Assembly (NCBI GenBank): GCA_964035575.1 | Contig: OZ037853.1 | Location: forward strand, 1,458,501-1,522,500 | Length of the DNA: 64,000 nt | Reading direction: 5' to 3' | DNA from: Rhynchopus sp. YZ270_cl-10 | Lineage: Eukaryota > Euglenozoa > Diplonemea > Diplonemida > Diplonemidae | The notes under the pieces: model-generated | The model's input: the letters and a program-made list of their open reading frames with translations, nothing else | What the model was told of the DNA's origin: nothing | Databases searched by the model: none | Part shown: one piece after another, positions 48,151 to 57,700 of the stretch | Layout: each line of letters begins with the position of its first letter | How positions within the stretch are numbered: the first letter of the stretch is position 1 | Position numbers and translations under genes: made by a program

Positions 48151-51100
48151 ATGGGATCCGGAACGTCGAAGCCTGAAAAGGACGAGATTGCAAAGGGAAT
48201 TACTGGGAAAGAGAGGCCCGTGGACGCAGTGGACAGCGTGGACGGGAGGACAATGCTGCACAGTGCCGTGCTTGCGGGGGACGTGGAGGCAGTGCGGTTT
48301 CTTGTGCAGAGCGGGGCAGGGAACGTGCGTGACAGGGACGGGAAGGTGCCGCTGTGGTACGCACTGCAGCACAGGGACGCGGATGTGCGGGGGCGACTTG
48401 AGGCGGAGCTGGGGGCGCATGCAGCACAGATCCTTGTGGAGGTGGAGGATGCTGTGCAGGTGTACCTCACTCACGGTGTCGCCACAGCAACAACAACAGC
48501 TGTGGCAGTGGAACGGAGCAGTGGAGATGCAACGACAGCACCTCTGACTGACCCTCACATGGACATGGCAAAAGACACGAACACCTCGACTGGAGACAGG
48601 CACCTGGGAGAGGACGATCTTGACGGGGACACGGGTGCACTGTGGAACACAGACGGACGGAAGGTGGAGTGGCTGCGTAAAACAGAGGACAACAACAAGA
48701 ACAGCAATGGAGGTGAAGACCTGCTGTGCTGGCTGCGTGGTCTGCCAAAGGTGGATCCGCCGTTGGGCTACACAGACGAACACGTGCGGCACATGGAGGC
48801 AGGGTTCCGTGTGGTGTGCAAGCGTCTGCTGGAGGACATGAGAGGACGGAGGGAGGCTGCGGGGACACGTGGTGGGCACGTGGAGGTGGAGGACTGGATG
48901 GCGGCACGCGACCCGTTTGAGCTGCTGCTGTCGGGGTTCCTGTTCACGTCTGACTGCGTGGAGTATGTGCTGGACAGCGGCGGGGATGTTGTGTGCGACG
49001 AGAAGGACGGCACACCGCAGATTGCGAAAGGGCCTGACGGGAAGCTGCGGTACATCAGACTGACGGAGCGGACTGTGCTGGACAACCACGGGAGTGCTGC
49101 TGATGTGAAATCACAGTCGCTTGCGCTGTACATGACGATGAACACTGCGATGCGTGCTGTGGGGCAGCTGGCTGCGGTGAAGGAGTGGAAGGGGACACCT
49201 GAGAAGACAGGTGCAGCACCGAACGTGTTTGAGCTGTGTCCCGCACCCCCGCAGCTGCACGTGATTGCGACCTTTGCGCCGCTGATCCGTGGTCTGGACC
49301 GGCTGATTGGGAGCCGGCGGAAGCAGCTGCGGACTGTGTTCCGCGGGATCGATGTGAACGTGTCTTCGAAGTACGCGCTGAATACGCACATTGTGTGGAA
49401 CAGCTTCACGTCGACAACACTGAAGCGGGATGTGGCTCGGAGCTTCATGTACGGGAAGGGGGGCACGTTCTTTGTGGTGGTGGCGAAGGAGGGTGCTGCA
49501 GACGTGAAGTTCTCGTCTGTGTATGCTTCGGAGGACGAGCTGCTGTACACAGCGAACATCGAGTACCGGGTGCAGTGGAAGCTTTCGCCGACGTTGCTGC
49601 GGATGATGGGGCTGCGCTTTGACGTGATTGTGATGCAGGAGGTGTGTTCTGGTGTGGGGAAGGGTGTGGGTGTTGGGGAGACGAGTGCGGCTGAGCAGGT
49701 GGGTGCGCTGCAGGAGGTGATGGGACACACAGTCGCGTTCTTCGAGGACTACCTTGCGCAGTACGTGGAGGGGCGTGTGGGGGACGACACACGTGTGGAT
49801 GAGTCGGAGACACGTCCGCTGATGGAGGAGGTGCGGAGGTGGCTTCGTGCACGTGGAGGTGGAGGTGGAGGTGGGAAGCAGATGTCTTCCGTGTGCACAC
49901 CGGCAGCAGCGGGCACAGATCGCAAGCCTGATGTGGAGGCGAGAGAAGAAAGACAAGGGACGTGTGGTGTGCTGTGTGTGATCGGAGAAGGAGGGAGCGG
50001 GAAGACGTCTGCTTCGATTGCAATTCTTAGCGACCTTGCAACGTCTGCGAGGAAGAGCGAATGGACCAGCAACGATTACACAAGCAGAAACAGCGTGGTG
50101 AGTGATGTGACTGCGGATGCGGATGCGAAGCCGTACTTCCCTGTGTTTGTGGCGCTGCCGACTGTGAAGCAGCACCTGCTTGAGAAGGGAGGGCTGGACA
50201 GGTTTGTGCTGGAGTCGTTTGGTCTGCGGGAGGCGGACCGTGCGTTCCTTGCGGAGACGTACGAGGTGGTGCTGGTGCTGGACTCGCTGGACGAGGTGGG
50301 GCTGACGCAGGAGGATGTGGGTGCTGTGGTGGCTGAGGGTGGCCTTCTGTGCCGGCACCCGTGGGTGGAGGCACACTGCAGCGTTGTTGTGACTGTGCGT
50401 GGTGAGTACCTGAAGGGTGTGGACACGTCTCCGTCTGGTGTGTGTGGGGCTGGTGTGCGTGCTCTGTACATGCAGCCGTTCACAGAGGTGGATGCGAGAA
50501 CGTACATCAAGCGTGCAAACACAGCCTGGGAGAAGGAGAAGGAACACAAAGAGGAGAAGGAGAAGGAGAAGTCAGCCCACAAGGAAGAGCGCACAGTGTT
50601 CGTGCGTGAGGAGGACGTTGAGGGACTTGTGCAGCTGCGGAACCCGTTTGTGCTGCACATGGCGTGCCACGCGCAGTGCAGCGGGAAGGCTTCTGAGGAG
50701 GTGATCTACGAGACCTACCTGGAGACGTGGACGAAGAAGGAGATGGCGTCTGGTGGAGTTGCTGTTGCTGGTGCTGTTTCGGATGTGTCTTTGGAGGATG
50801 TGGTGCGTGCAGGGGAGCTTGTTGCATGCAGGATGCTGGAGACAAACGAGTGGCAGGGGACTGTGGGTGTGGCGTCGGAGGTTCTTGATTCGCAGCACGG
50901 TGTGTGTGAGGCTGTGCGGGATGCGTGCTTCCGCTGCCTGCCGTTCAGGATTGAGGACTTTGGGGAGGAGCGGAGTGCGTTCACGTTCCGGCACAAGTCG
51001 CTTGGGGAGCACCTTGCAGCACGGCGGCTTGCACGTGATCCAGCAGGGACACTGGGGACGCTGGTGCAGCGGAGCTTCAGTAAGGACTCGCAGCGTGTGC

Positions 51101-53442
51101 TTGGGTTCTTTGCAGCGCTGGTGTGTGGAGACAGCGTGCTGTACGAACGTGCCCGCACAGAGCTGCTTGCGGCTGTGAAGGCGACACGCGGCAGTGATGG
51201 TGCAGGTGTAGGTCCAGGTGTTGGTGGGGAGGGTGCTGTGACAGCAGGGTCGAATGCAGCAGCACTGCTGGCACGTGCACGCATCCCTGTGAGTGGGGAG
51301 GACCTGAGCGGGATCCGTGTGTCGAACTGCGACCTGCGTGGGTCTCTGTTTGTGGGGACGGCGCTGACGGGCGCTTCCTTCTCGAACTGCTGGCTGGAGC
51401 ACACTGAGTTCAACACCTGTGACATGGGTGGCACGATGCTGCCTGACTGCTCCCTTGGCACACCACTTCCTGTACTGAAGCGTGAAGCCAGGGATGTAGC
51501 AGTGACACCTGACGGCAGTCAAATCGTTACAGGTGGCTCTAACGGCAAAGTACATGTGTGGAGCATGTCTTCTGGCGAAGAAGTGAAGGTCTTGGAAGGA
51601 CATTCGAATTGGATCAATGGAGTTGCAGTAACACCTGACGGAACCCGCGTGGTTTCGTGCTCTGGCGACAACACTGTGCGTGTCTGGGATATGCATACTG
51701 GGGAGGCAGTGTTCGTCTTGGAAGGCCACGAAGCTTCGGTGTGCGAGGTGGCAGTCACTCCCGACAGTTCTAAAGTTGTTTCAACTTCTCCTGATGACGG
51801 CATACGTGTGTGGGATGTCTCGACGGGGATGGAAGTGCTGGCAGTGAAGTCGCCTGGCATTCGCAGCATGGTCATTACGAAGGATGGAAGTCAAATAGTG
51901 ACATGCTCTCAGGAGGAGCTGTGCGTATGGGATCTGGTGACGGGGAAGCAGGAGATGCAGTGGCCTTGTTGTGTGGAGGATTCGCATGCACTGGCAGTCA
52001 CTCCCGATGGATGCCATGTTGTTTCGTGTTCTGATGGCGCACATCTTTGGAACCTCTCCACTGGGGCAGAGGTGATGGTGTTCCGTGCCGACGCTGAGTT
52101 GAGAGCAGTGGCAGTCACTCCCAATGGGTGTCACGTGGTTGCTGGATCCGCGAGAGGAGATGTGCACGTTTGGAGCATTTCGACTGGGAAGGAGGTGATG
52201 GTGTTGCAAGGGCATGTTTTTGAGCTGTATGCAGTGGCAGTGTCACCAGATGGATGCCACGTGGTTTCATGCCCCTTCGACAAGACTTTTCGAGTGTGGA
52301 ACATGACGACCGGGAAGGAGACACCAGGTTTCGAAGCAGTCTCAGGCGGGTCTGTGGCAGTTGCTCCTGATGGATCTATCATTACGTACGGTGGCCAGAG
52401 GAGCTCCATCTGGAACGCATTCTCCGGCAGGCAGACACAGGTAGTTGAAGCAGAAGTAGATGAGTATGGTATTGCTGCTGCGGCTGTGTACCCAGATGGA
52501 TCTCATGTAGTTTATTGCTCTTGCGACGATGCTGGCGAAAGGAGAGCGTGTGTGTGGGACGTTGCGACGGGGAAAGTGCGGCCTTTGTGCACAGATTCCA
52601 GTGAATTTGAAGTGTTCTTGAAACAGTGTGGAACACTGCATTCCTTAGCAGTGTCTCCCGATGCATCTCACGTGGTGACCTGTTCACAGACGTCTTCACA
52701 GGAGGAAGACACTTGCTTTACGTATGTGTGGAGCATGCCGACTGGGAAGAAGGTGTCAGAATATGCAAGAACTAGTCGCCGTCCCCCAATTGGTTGGCTT
52801 CCCGAATGTGTGGTAGTGACTCCTGATGGAGGGCATGTGGTTTCTTACTATGATGCTGATGTGCATACCGTACACATATGGAACCTTCACACTGGAGAAG
52901 AGACAATAGTGTTCAAAGGACATACATCTTATGTCTTGGACGTGGATGTGAGTCGCGATGGATCTCGTCTTGTTTCATGCTCCTCTGGTGTTGTTTCAAG
53001 CTCAACCGACATGACTGTGCGTGTGTGGGATGTTGCCAGCGGGGAGGGGGTCTTCACCTTGAAGCATGATAGTGGCGTGGTGAGAGTGGCACTGACACCT
53101 GATGGAGCTCACGTCGTGTCGATTACGGACACTGTGACGAGGACACCCAATGTGAGTGTGTGGAGCATGACCACTGGTGAGAAGGTGGCAGAGATCAGGG
53201 CATATTGTTATTTGCGCAGCGTTGCTGTGAGCCCTGATGGACGCGAAGTGATGTGTGGTTGCCATGGAAACATAGTGCGTGTGTGGACCATCTGCACTGG
53301 GGAAGACGGCACGATTGATGGGTTGCGGCTGAAGAGAGTGATCGGTGTCCCTCCAACAGTTCCTCGTGTATTAGGCTGTCGCAATGCTGATGCTGTGGAA
53401 CCTGAACTTGCGAGACGGATTCTTTGTGCTGAGGAGGAGTGA
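48151..53442 (+). CDS. Giant NLR-like protein 5, identical to protein 3
   Basis: 1763 residues, identical in protein sequence to gene 3 (35236-40527), displaced by exactly 12,915 bases as part of the tandem duplication. Transferase Arg398, Ser421, Glu461/Glu463; Walker A 612-619; Walker B Asp711, WD40 ~1104-1740 with the same blade 12 insertion. If both copies are real they double the dose of one sensor specificity and provide raw material for divergence; if the assembly duplicated a region by mistake, this gene does not exist separately. Confidence 0.85.
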   Translation: MGSGTSKPEKDEIAKGITGKERPVDAVDSVDGRTMLHSAVLAGDVEAVRFLVQSGAGNVRDRDGKVPLWYALQHRDADVRGRLEAELGAHAAQILVEVEDAVQVYLTHGVATATTTAVAVERSSGDATTAPLTDPHMDMAKDTNTSTGDRHLGEDDLDGDTGALWNTDGRKVEWLRKTEDNNKNSNGGEDLLCWLRGLPKVDPPLGYTDEHVRHMEAGFRVVCKRLLEDMRGRREAAGTRGGHVEVEDWMAARDPFELLLSGFLFTSDCVEYVLDSGGDVVCDEKDGTPQIAKGPDGKLRYIRLTERTVLDNHGSAADVKSQSLALYMTMNTAMRAVGQLAAVKEWKGTPEKTGAAPNVFELCPAPPQLHVIATFAPLIRGLDRLIGSRRKQLRTVFRGIDVNVSSKYALNTHIVWNSFTSTTLKRDVARSFMYGKGGTFFVVVAKEGAADVKFSSVYASEDELLYTANIEYRVQWKLSPTLLRMMGLRFDVIVMQEVCSGVGKGVGVGETSAAEQVGALQEVMGHTVAFFEDYLAQYVEGRVGDDTRVDESETRPLMEEVRRWLRARGGGGGGGKQMSSVCTPAAAGTDRKPDVEAREERQGTCGVLCVIGEGGSGKTSASIAILSDLATSARKSEWTSNDYTSRNSVVSDVTADADAKPYFPVFVALPTVKQHLLEKGGLDRFVLESFGLREADRAFLAETYEVVLVLDSLDEVGLTQEDVGAVVAEGGLLCRHPWVEAHCSVVVTVRGEYLKGVDTSPSGVCGAGVRALYMQPFTEVDARTYIKRANTAWEKEKEHKEEKEKEKSAHKEERTVFVREEDVEGLVQLRNPFVLHMACHAQCSGKASEEVIYETYLETWTKKEMASGGVAVAGAVSDVSLEDVVRAGELVACRMLETNEWQGTVGVASEVLDSQHGVCEAVRDACFRCLPFRIEDFGEERSAFTFRHKSLGEHLAARRLARDPAGTLGTLVQRSFSKDSQRVLGFFAALVCGDSVLYERARTELLAAVKATRGSDGAGVGPGVGGEGAVTAGSNAAALLARARIPVSGEDLSGIRVSNCDLRGSLFVGTALTGASFSNCWLEHTEFNTCDMGGTMLPDCSLGTPLPVLKREARDVAVTPDGSQIVTGGSNGKVHVWSMSSGEEVKVLEGHSNWINGVAVTPDGTRVVSCSGDNTVRVWDMHTGEAVFVLEGHEASVCEVAVTPDSSKVVSTSPDDGIRVWDVSTGMEVLAVKSPGIRSMVITKDGSQIVTCSQEELCVWDLVTGKQEMQWPCCVEDSHALAVTPDGCHVVSCSDGAHLWNLSTGAEVMVFRADAELRAVAVTPNGCHVVAGSARGDVHVWSISTGKEVMVLQGHVFELYAVAVSPDGCHVVSCPFDKTFRVWNMTTGKETPGFEAVSGGSVAVAPDGSIITYGGQRSSIWNAFSGRQTQVVEAEVDEYGIAAAAVYPDGSHVVYCSCDDAGERRACVWDVATGKVRPLCTDSSEFEVFLKQCGTLHSLAVSPDASHVVTCSQTSSQEEDTCFTYVWSMPTGKKVSEYARTSRRPPIGWLPECVVVTPDGGHVVSYYDADVHTVHIWNLHTGEETIVFKGHTSYVLDVDVSRDGSRLVSCSSGVVSSSTDMTVRVWDVASGEGVFTLKHDSGVVRVALTPDGAHVVSITDTVTRTPNVSVWSMTTGEKVAEIRAYCYLRSVAVSPDGREVMCGCHGNIVRVWTICTGEDGTIDGLRLKRVIGVPPTVPRVLGCRNADAVEPELARRILCAEEE

Positions 53443-54715
53443 GCGCACTGTTCGTACTTGCTCTTTGTGTTTGCCTCTTTTCCAAGACGAATGCAGTCTG
53501 AGTGACGAGGACGAATGGTGTTGACACTGCCTCGTGCGGTGGTGCCCTCATGCCACTGCGGGTGCGTTGTGCGAGGACAGAAGAGCGGCTTGTCGAGGTG
53601 TTACACTGGCAGTGCACTAAGTGTGCTGTCTGTTCATATTCACACGTCTTTTCCAAGATGTGTTGCGATTACACATGTGTTCTGTTCGTTTTGTGGATGT
53701 TTACGTTAGATTTGGAGTGAACATAACACCTGCAGACTTGCTTGTGCGGGTGTTTCACCACCATCTTTGACCACTTGGTTTTTGGAGTGTCACACTGCCA
53801 CTTCCACATCTGTACACTATTCATTTCCGACTTTTCAATTTGGTTCCCACTTTATCCCTAATATACACTCAGTAGTTTTCATGAAACAACTCATCGGCTG
53901 TGTCCGGATAAAGCAGGTTAGCGAAGGAGGCATACTTTTGAATAAGAAGGCAGGGAGTGGAGGGAAAGCTTTTGGATAAAAAATAGCGAACACAAAAACA
54001 AGTACGCGTGGGAGAAAAAGGAGAGGAGAATATTTGTACTGGATGAAAGTGGTGTTTTAGGTTTTCGGGTGTGTGCGTGCAGGGCGGTGCATAAAATGTG
54101 TTCGATAAAAGACACGCGAGCGTATTGTTTTATCTTGTTCATGATAGCCTCATTCTTATCATCAACACCCTCACGACGCTTCACTATGGGGGAGGGCTAG
54201 CTACGGAGAACCTTGCGGGCGGGCAGGGGTGTCTTATGCGACGGCACTTTCGTGTCTCGGAGCTCGTGGGTGTTTTGTGTTCATTTGTGTTTCTGCTCTT
54301 CTTTCTGCCTCCTCGCCCTCTCTCAGTCTTGCTTTCATGAAATACCCAAAGACTCTCTCCCACAACAGTACAACCCACAAATGATAGACTTTGGTTTAAA
54401 GAATGATACACTGTGTGTGCTGCCTTCTCCCTCTCCCGTCCCTCCTCCTCACCCCTGGTGTGCGTAGAAGACAACTCGGCTTCTCATCCATGTCTTATCA
54501 CGACCGGTCCTCTTGCGAGGCGGGAGGTCATCACGCAGTTTGAGTCTGCCACAGAGGACTTCGTATTCTGTGATGTTGCTTTTGGCAATAGAAAAAGGAA
54601 GGGAGTAGGGGTATGTCCTTTTAGCATTGCAGGTGATCATAATAAAACCTGCATTCTTGAACTTTTCTACGGACGTGATTTTCATTGGACGAAGGCCCCT
54701 TATTGTTCTTCACAC
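53443..54715. other. Intergenic sequence between giant genes 5 and 6
   Basis: Duplicate of 40528-41800 with one base change noticed (54406 A). Contains the common 3' block at its start; no supported gene. Confidence 0.6.
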
Positions 54716-54782
54716 AACACACAAACAGGGACAACACACCAACTTCTGTGAACAAACACAACACACATTTTGTTTCAGGAAG
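54716..54782 (+). promoter_or_regulatory. Conserved 5' leader of giant gene 6
   Basis: Same as the gene 4 leader, including the CTTCTG variant. Confidence 0.6.
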
Positions 54783-57700
54783 ATGGGATCCGGAGCTTCG
54801 AAGCCTGAAAAGGACGAGATTGCAAAGGGAATTACTGGGAAGGAGAGGCCCGTGGACGCAGTGGACAGCGTGGACGGGAGGACAATGCTGCACAGTGCGG
54901 TGCTTGCGGGGGACGTGGAGGCAGTGCGGTTTCTTGTGGAGAACGGGGCAGGGAACGTGCGTGACAGGGACGGGAAGGTGCCGCTGTGGTACGCACTGCA
55001 GCACAGGGACGCGGATGTGCGGGGGCGACTTGAGGCGGAGCTGGGGGCGCATGCAGCACAGATCCTTGTGGAGGTGGAGGATGCTGTGCAGGTGTACCTC
55101 ACTCACGGTGTCGCCACAACAACAGCAACAACACCAAGAACAACAAGTATGGCAGTGGAACGGGGCAGTGGAGATGCAACGACAGCACCTCTGACTGACC
55201 CTCACGTGGACATGGCGAAAGACACGAACACCTCGACTGGAGACAGGCACCTGGGAGAGGACGATCTTGACGGGGACACGGGTGCACTGCGGCACACAGA
55301 CGGACGGAAGGTGGAGTTCCTGCGGAAAACAGACGACAACAACAAGAACAGGAACAGCAATGGAGGTGAAGACCTTCTGTGCTGGCTGCGTGGTCTGCCA
55401 AAGGTGGATCCGCCGTTGGGCTACACAGACGAACACGTGCGGCACATGGAGGTGGGGTTCCGTGTGGTTTGCAAGCGTCTGCTGGAGGACATGAGAGGAC
55501 GGAGGGAGGCTGCGGGGACACGTGGTGGGCACGTGGAGGTGGAGGACTGGATGGCGGCACGCGACCCGTTTGAGCTGCTGCTGTCGGGGTTCCTGTTCAC
55601 GTCTGACTGCGTGGAGTATGTGCTGGACAGCGGCGGGGATGTTGTGTGCGACGAGAAGGACGGCACACCGCAGATTGCGAAAGGGACTGACGGGAAGCTG
55701 CGGTACATCAGACTGACGGAGCGGGCTGTGCTGGACAACCACGGGAGTGCTGCTGATGTGAAATCACAGTCGCTTGCGCTGTACATGACGATGAACACTG
55801 CGATGCGTGCTGTGGGGCAGCTGGCTGCGGTGAAGGAGTGGAAGGGGACACCTGAGAAGACAGGTGCAGCACCGAACGTGTTTGAGCTGTGTCCCGCACC
55901 CCCGCAGCTGCACGTGATTGCGACCTTTGCGCCGCTGATCCGTGGTCTGGACCGGCTGATTGGGAGCCGGCGGAAGCAGCTGCGGACTGTGTTCCGCGGG
56001 ATCGATGTGAACGTGTCTTCGAAGTACGCGCTGAATACGCACATTGTGTGGAACAGCTTCACGTCGACAACACTGAAGCGGGATGTGGCTCGGAGCTTCA
56101 TGTACGGGAAGGGGGGCACGTTCTTTGTGGTGGTGGCGAAGGAGGGTGCTGCAGACGTGAAGTTCTCGTCTGTGTATGCTTCGGAGGACGAGCTGCTGTA
56201 CACAGCGAACATCGAGTACCGGGTGCAGTGGAAGCTTTCGCCGACGTTGCTGCGGATGATGGGGCTGCGCTTTGACGTGATTGTGATGCAGGAGGTGTGT
56301 TCTGGTGTGGGGAAGGGTGTGGGGGAGACGAGTGCGGCTGAGCAGGTGGGTGCGCTACAGGATGTGATGGGACACACAGTCGCGTTCTTTGAGGACTACC
56401 TTGCGCAGTACGTGGAGGGGCGTGTGGGGGACGACACACGTGTGGATGAGTCGGAGACACGTCCGCTGATGGAGGAGGTGCGGATGTGGAAGTGGCTTCG
56501 TGCACGTGGAGGTGGCAAGCAGCTGTCTTCCGTGTGCACACAGGCAGCAGCGGGCACAGAGCGCAAGCCTGATGTGGAGGCGAGAGAAGAACGAGAAGGG
56601 ACGTGTGGTGTGCTGTGTGTGATCGGAGAAGGAGGGAGCGGGAAGACGTCTGCTGCAATTGCAATTCTGAGCGACCTTGCAACGTCTGCGAGGAAGATGG
56701 ATAGTGGCACCAAGAAGGATAAGCCGTACTTCCCTGTGTTTGTGGCGCTGCCGACTGTGAAGCAGCACCTGCTTGAGAAGGGAGGGCTGGACAGGTTTAT
56801 GCTGGAGTCGTTTGCTCTGCGGGAGGCGGACCGTGCGTTCCTTGCGGAGACGTACGAGGTGGTGCTGGTGCTGGACTCGCTGGACGAGGTGGGGCTGACG
56901 CAGGAGGATGTGGGTGCTGTGGTGGCTGAGGGTGGCCTTCTGTGCCGGCACCCGTGGGTGGAGGCACACTGCAGCGTTGTTGTGACTGTGCGTGGTGAGT
57001 ACCTGAAGGGTGTGGACACGTCTCCGTCTGGTGTGTGTGGGGCTGGTGTGCGTGCTCTGTACATGCAGCCGTTCACAGAGGTGGATGCGAGAACGTACAT
57101 CAAGCGTGCAAACACAGCCTGGGAGAAGGAACACAAAGAGGAGAAGGAGAAGGAGAAGTCAGCCCACAAGGAAGAGCGCACAGTGTTCGTGCGTGAGGAG
57201 GACGTTGAGGGACTTGTGCAGCTGCGGAACCCGTTTGTGCTGCACATGGCGTGCCACGCGCAGTGCAGCGGGAAGGCTTCTGAGGAGGTGATCTACGAGA
57301 CCTACCTGGAGACGTGGACGAAGAAGGAGATGGCCGCATGTGGACCTGGTGCTGAACAGTTATCTTTGGAGGATGTGGTGCGTGCAGGGGAGCTTGTTGC
57401 ATGCAGGATGCTGGAGACCAACGAGTGGCAGGGGACTGTGGGTGTGGCGTCGGAGGTTCTTGCTTCGCAGCACGGTGTGTGTGAGGCTGTGCGGGATGCG
57501 TGCTTCCGCTGCCTGCCGTTCCGGATTGAGGACTTTGGGGAGGAGCGGAGTGCGTTCGCGTTCCGGCACAAGTCGCTTGGGGAGCACCTTGCAGCACGGC
57601 GGCTTGCACGTGATCCAGCAGGGACACTGGGGAAGCTGGTGCAGCGGAGCTTCAGTAAGGACTCGCAGCGTGTGCTTGGGTTCTTTGCGGCGCTGGTGTG

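Larger units (their letters stand above)
44132..56816 (+). repeat. 12,915-base tandem duplication, unit B
   Basis: Near-perfect copy of unit A: 3' part of gene 4 (as gene 2), gene 5 (as gene 3) and 5' part of gene 6 (as gene 4). After the 6-base difference near 56318 the offset becomes 12,909. Confidence 0.85.
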
